The translations under genes and the position numbers were made by a program. The notes under the pieces were generated by a model. The model was given only the letters and a program-made list of their open reading frames with translations, did not search any database and was not told the origin of the DNA. Below are positions 6,678 through 7,417 of a stretch of 7,417 nt of DNA, piece by piece. The stretch comes from Thauera sp. UBA6194 (GTDB taxonomy: Bacteria; Pseudomonadota; Gammaproteobacteria; Burkholderiales; Rhodocyclaceae): contig DITC01000033.1 of the NCBI GenBank assembly GCA_002422685.1, positions 1 to 7,417 on the forward strand, read 5' to 3'. Numbering within the stretch: position 1 is the stretch's first letter; each line of letters begins with the position of its first letter.

Positions 6678-7417
6678 TTGAGCGCCCCTGCCGATTTGAG
6701 CCCGCATCAGAACAGTCATCCGCCCGCCCTCCAGTCCCGCTGGCTAGCCGAACTGGTGCGTCGCCACGAGGAGCGCCATGCAGCGCTCGACGACGAGCGC
6801 GTGCATGCCGCCGCGCGCGCGGCAGCGCCGGACTTCGAGGGCCGGCTGCTGCACCGTGCCGACGCGCTCGGCGGGGGCATGGGCTGGCGCGACGCGATCC
6901 TGCGCTGGCAGGCGCGCGCGCGCGTGCTGCTGGTCGCCGCGGCGCTGCTCGCGCTGGTGCTGGGATTCGGTGCGGCGGCCGGCGTGCTCGGCGACGGCAC
7001 GCGGCCGGTGAACGTGGTGTGGACGCTGGGCGGACTGCTCGGCGTGCATCTGCTGAGCCTGCTGCTGTGGCTGCTGAGCCTGGCGCTGCAGGGCGGGGCG
7101 CGCGCCGGCTTCCAGCATGGCGGCGTGCTCGGCCGCGCGTGGCTGGCGCTGACCGGGTTCCTCGACCGCAGCAAGGCGGCGGCCGACCTGCCGCTGGCGC
7201 TCGGCGGCCTGCTCGGGCGCGGGCGGCTCGCGGCCTGGGGCGTGGGGGCGGCCAACCATGCGCTGTGGTGCGCGGCGCTGCTCGGCGCCACGCTCGGCGT
7301 GCTCGCGCTGCTCGCCACCCGGCGCTACGGCTTCGTGTGGGAGACCACGATCCTGCCCGCGGACAGCTTCGTCGGCCTGAGCGCGGCGCTCGGCGCCTTG
7401 CCCGCCACGCTCGGCTT
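6678..7417 (+). CDS. DUF2868-like multi-pass membrane protein (3'-truncated by window edge)
   Basis: An open frame runs to the window end; the first 246 residues are visible. A soluble, charged N-terminus (RWLAELVRRHEERHAALDDE) precedes membrane spans at about residues 83-104, 113-137 and 195-213. After the third span comes RRYGFVWETTILPADSFVGL. The RPVNVVWTLGGLLGVHLLSL and YGFVWETTIL segments are what I remember of DUF2868 proteins, whose genes often sit next to a DUF3482 GTPase gene; that neighbour would be beyond the window. The molecular function is unknown to me. The start is uncertain: no ATG lies in frame upstream of the conserved region. TTG at 6678 (giving MSAPADLSPH) is preferred, TTG at 6696 is possible, and GTG at 6756 would cut into the WLAELVRRHEER motif that resembles the family's N-terminus. 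No clear ribosome-binding site precedes any of them. Confidence 0.75.
   Translation, partial: MSAPADLSPHQNSHPPALQSRWLAELVRRHEERHAALDDERVHAAARAAAPDFEGRLLHRADALGGGMGWRDAILRWQARARVLLVAAALLALVLGFGAAAGVLGDGTRPVNVVWTLGGLLGVHLLSLLLWLLSLALQGGARAGFQHGGVLGRAWLALTGFLDRSKAAADLPLALGGLLGRGRLAAWGVGAANHALWCAALLGATLGVLALLATRRYGFVWETTILPADSFVGLSAALGALPATLG

Noticed and set aside
6910..6922. Alternating CG run that might adopt Z-DNA
   Set aside because: It lies in coding sequence as Ala/Arg codons (QARARVLL) and is explained by codon use.
6716..7318. 200-residue minus-strand open frame at the right edge
   Set aside because: It is a Ser/Ala/Pro-rich low-complexity frame opposite the DUF2868-like membrane-protein frame, which has clear membrane spans and a familiar motif.

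Overview
The window is a GC-rich (by eye about 70% GC) chromosomal segment with dense coding. Protein similarity and the style of the genes suggest a betaproteobacterium, plausibly the Thauera/Azoarcus (Rhodocyclales) group. That assignment is an inference from GC content, family content and an FNR/ANR-type site, not a measurement. Codon use looks uniform, and I see no insertion sequence, tRNA, rRNA, CRISPR array or phage gene.

Left part (3-3444, + strand): the 3' two thirds of an AcrB/MexB-type RND multidrug efflux pump gene, then, one base after its stop, a complete OprM/NodT-family outer-membrane efflux lipoprotein. Together they form the end of a tripartite efflux operon; the membrane fusion protein and regulator should lie upstream of the window. 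A complete gene for a COG0523 (CobW/YeiR-like) metallochaperone GTPase follows at 3500-4723. It sits behind a 55-bp gap with a perfect 10-bp inverted repeat and a candidate promoter so close to the ATG that the mRNA may be leaderless.

Middle (4763-6381, - strand, convergent with the above): three genes read right to left. First is a bacteriohemerythrin with all seven di-iron ligands and an unusual Trp/Lys C-terminal tail. Next is a small secreted protein whose mature part has ten cysteines and no recognised family. Last is a single-pass membrane protein with a FixH-like extracytoplasmic domain. The hemerythrin gene is preceded by a perfect FNR/ANR box (TTGATCACGATCAA) at the class II distance from a plausible -10 element, so oxygen-responsive control is likely. 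A strong hairpin separates the hemerythrin gene from the two downstream genes.

Right edge (about 6678-7417, + strand, cut by the window end): the N-terminal part of a multi-pass membrane protein resembling DUF2868 proteins, probably starting at a TTG codon.

No clearly new multi-gene system is visible. The observations most worth following are the FNR-controlled hemerythrin with its aromatic/cationic tail, the uncharacterised Cys-rich and FixH-like pair beside it, and the control region of the COG0523 gene.
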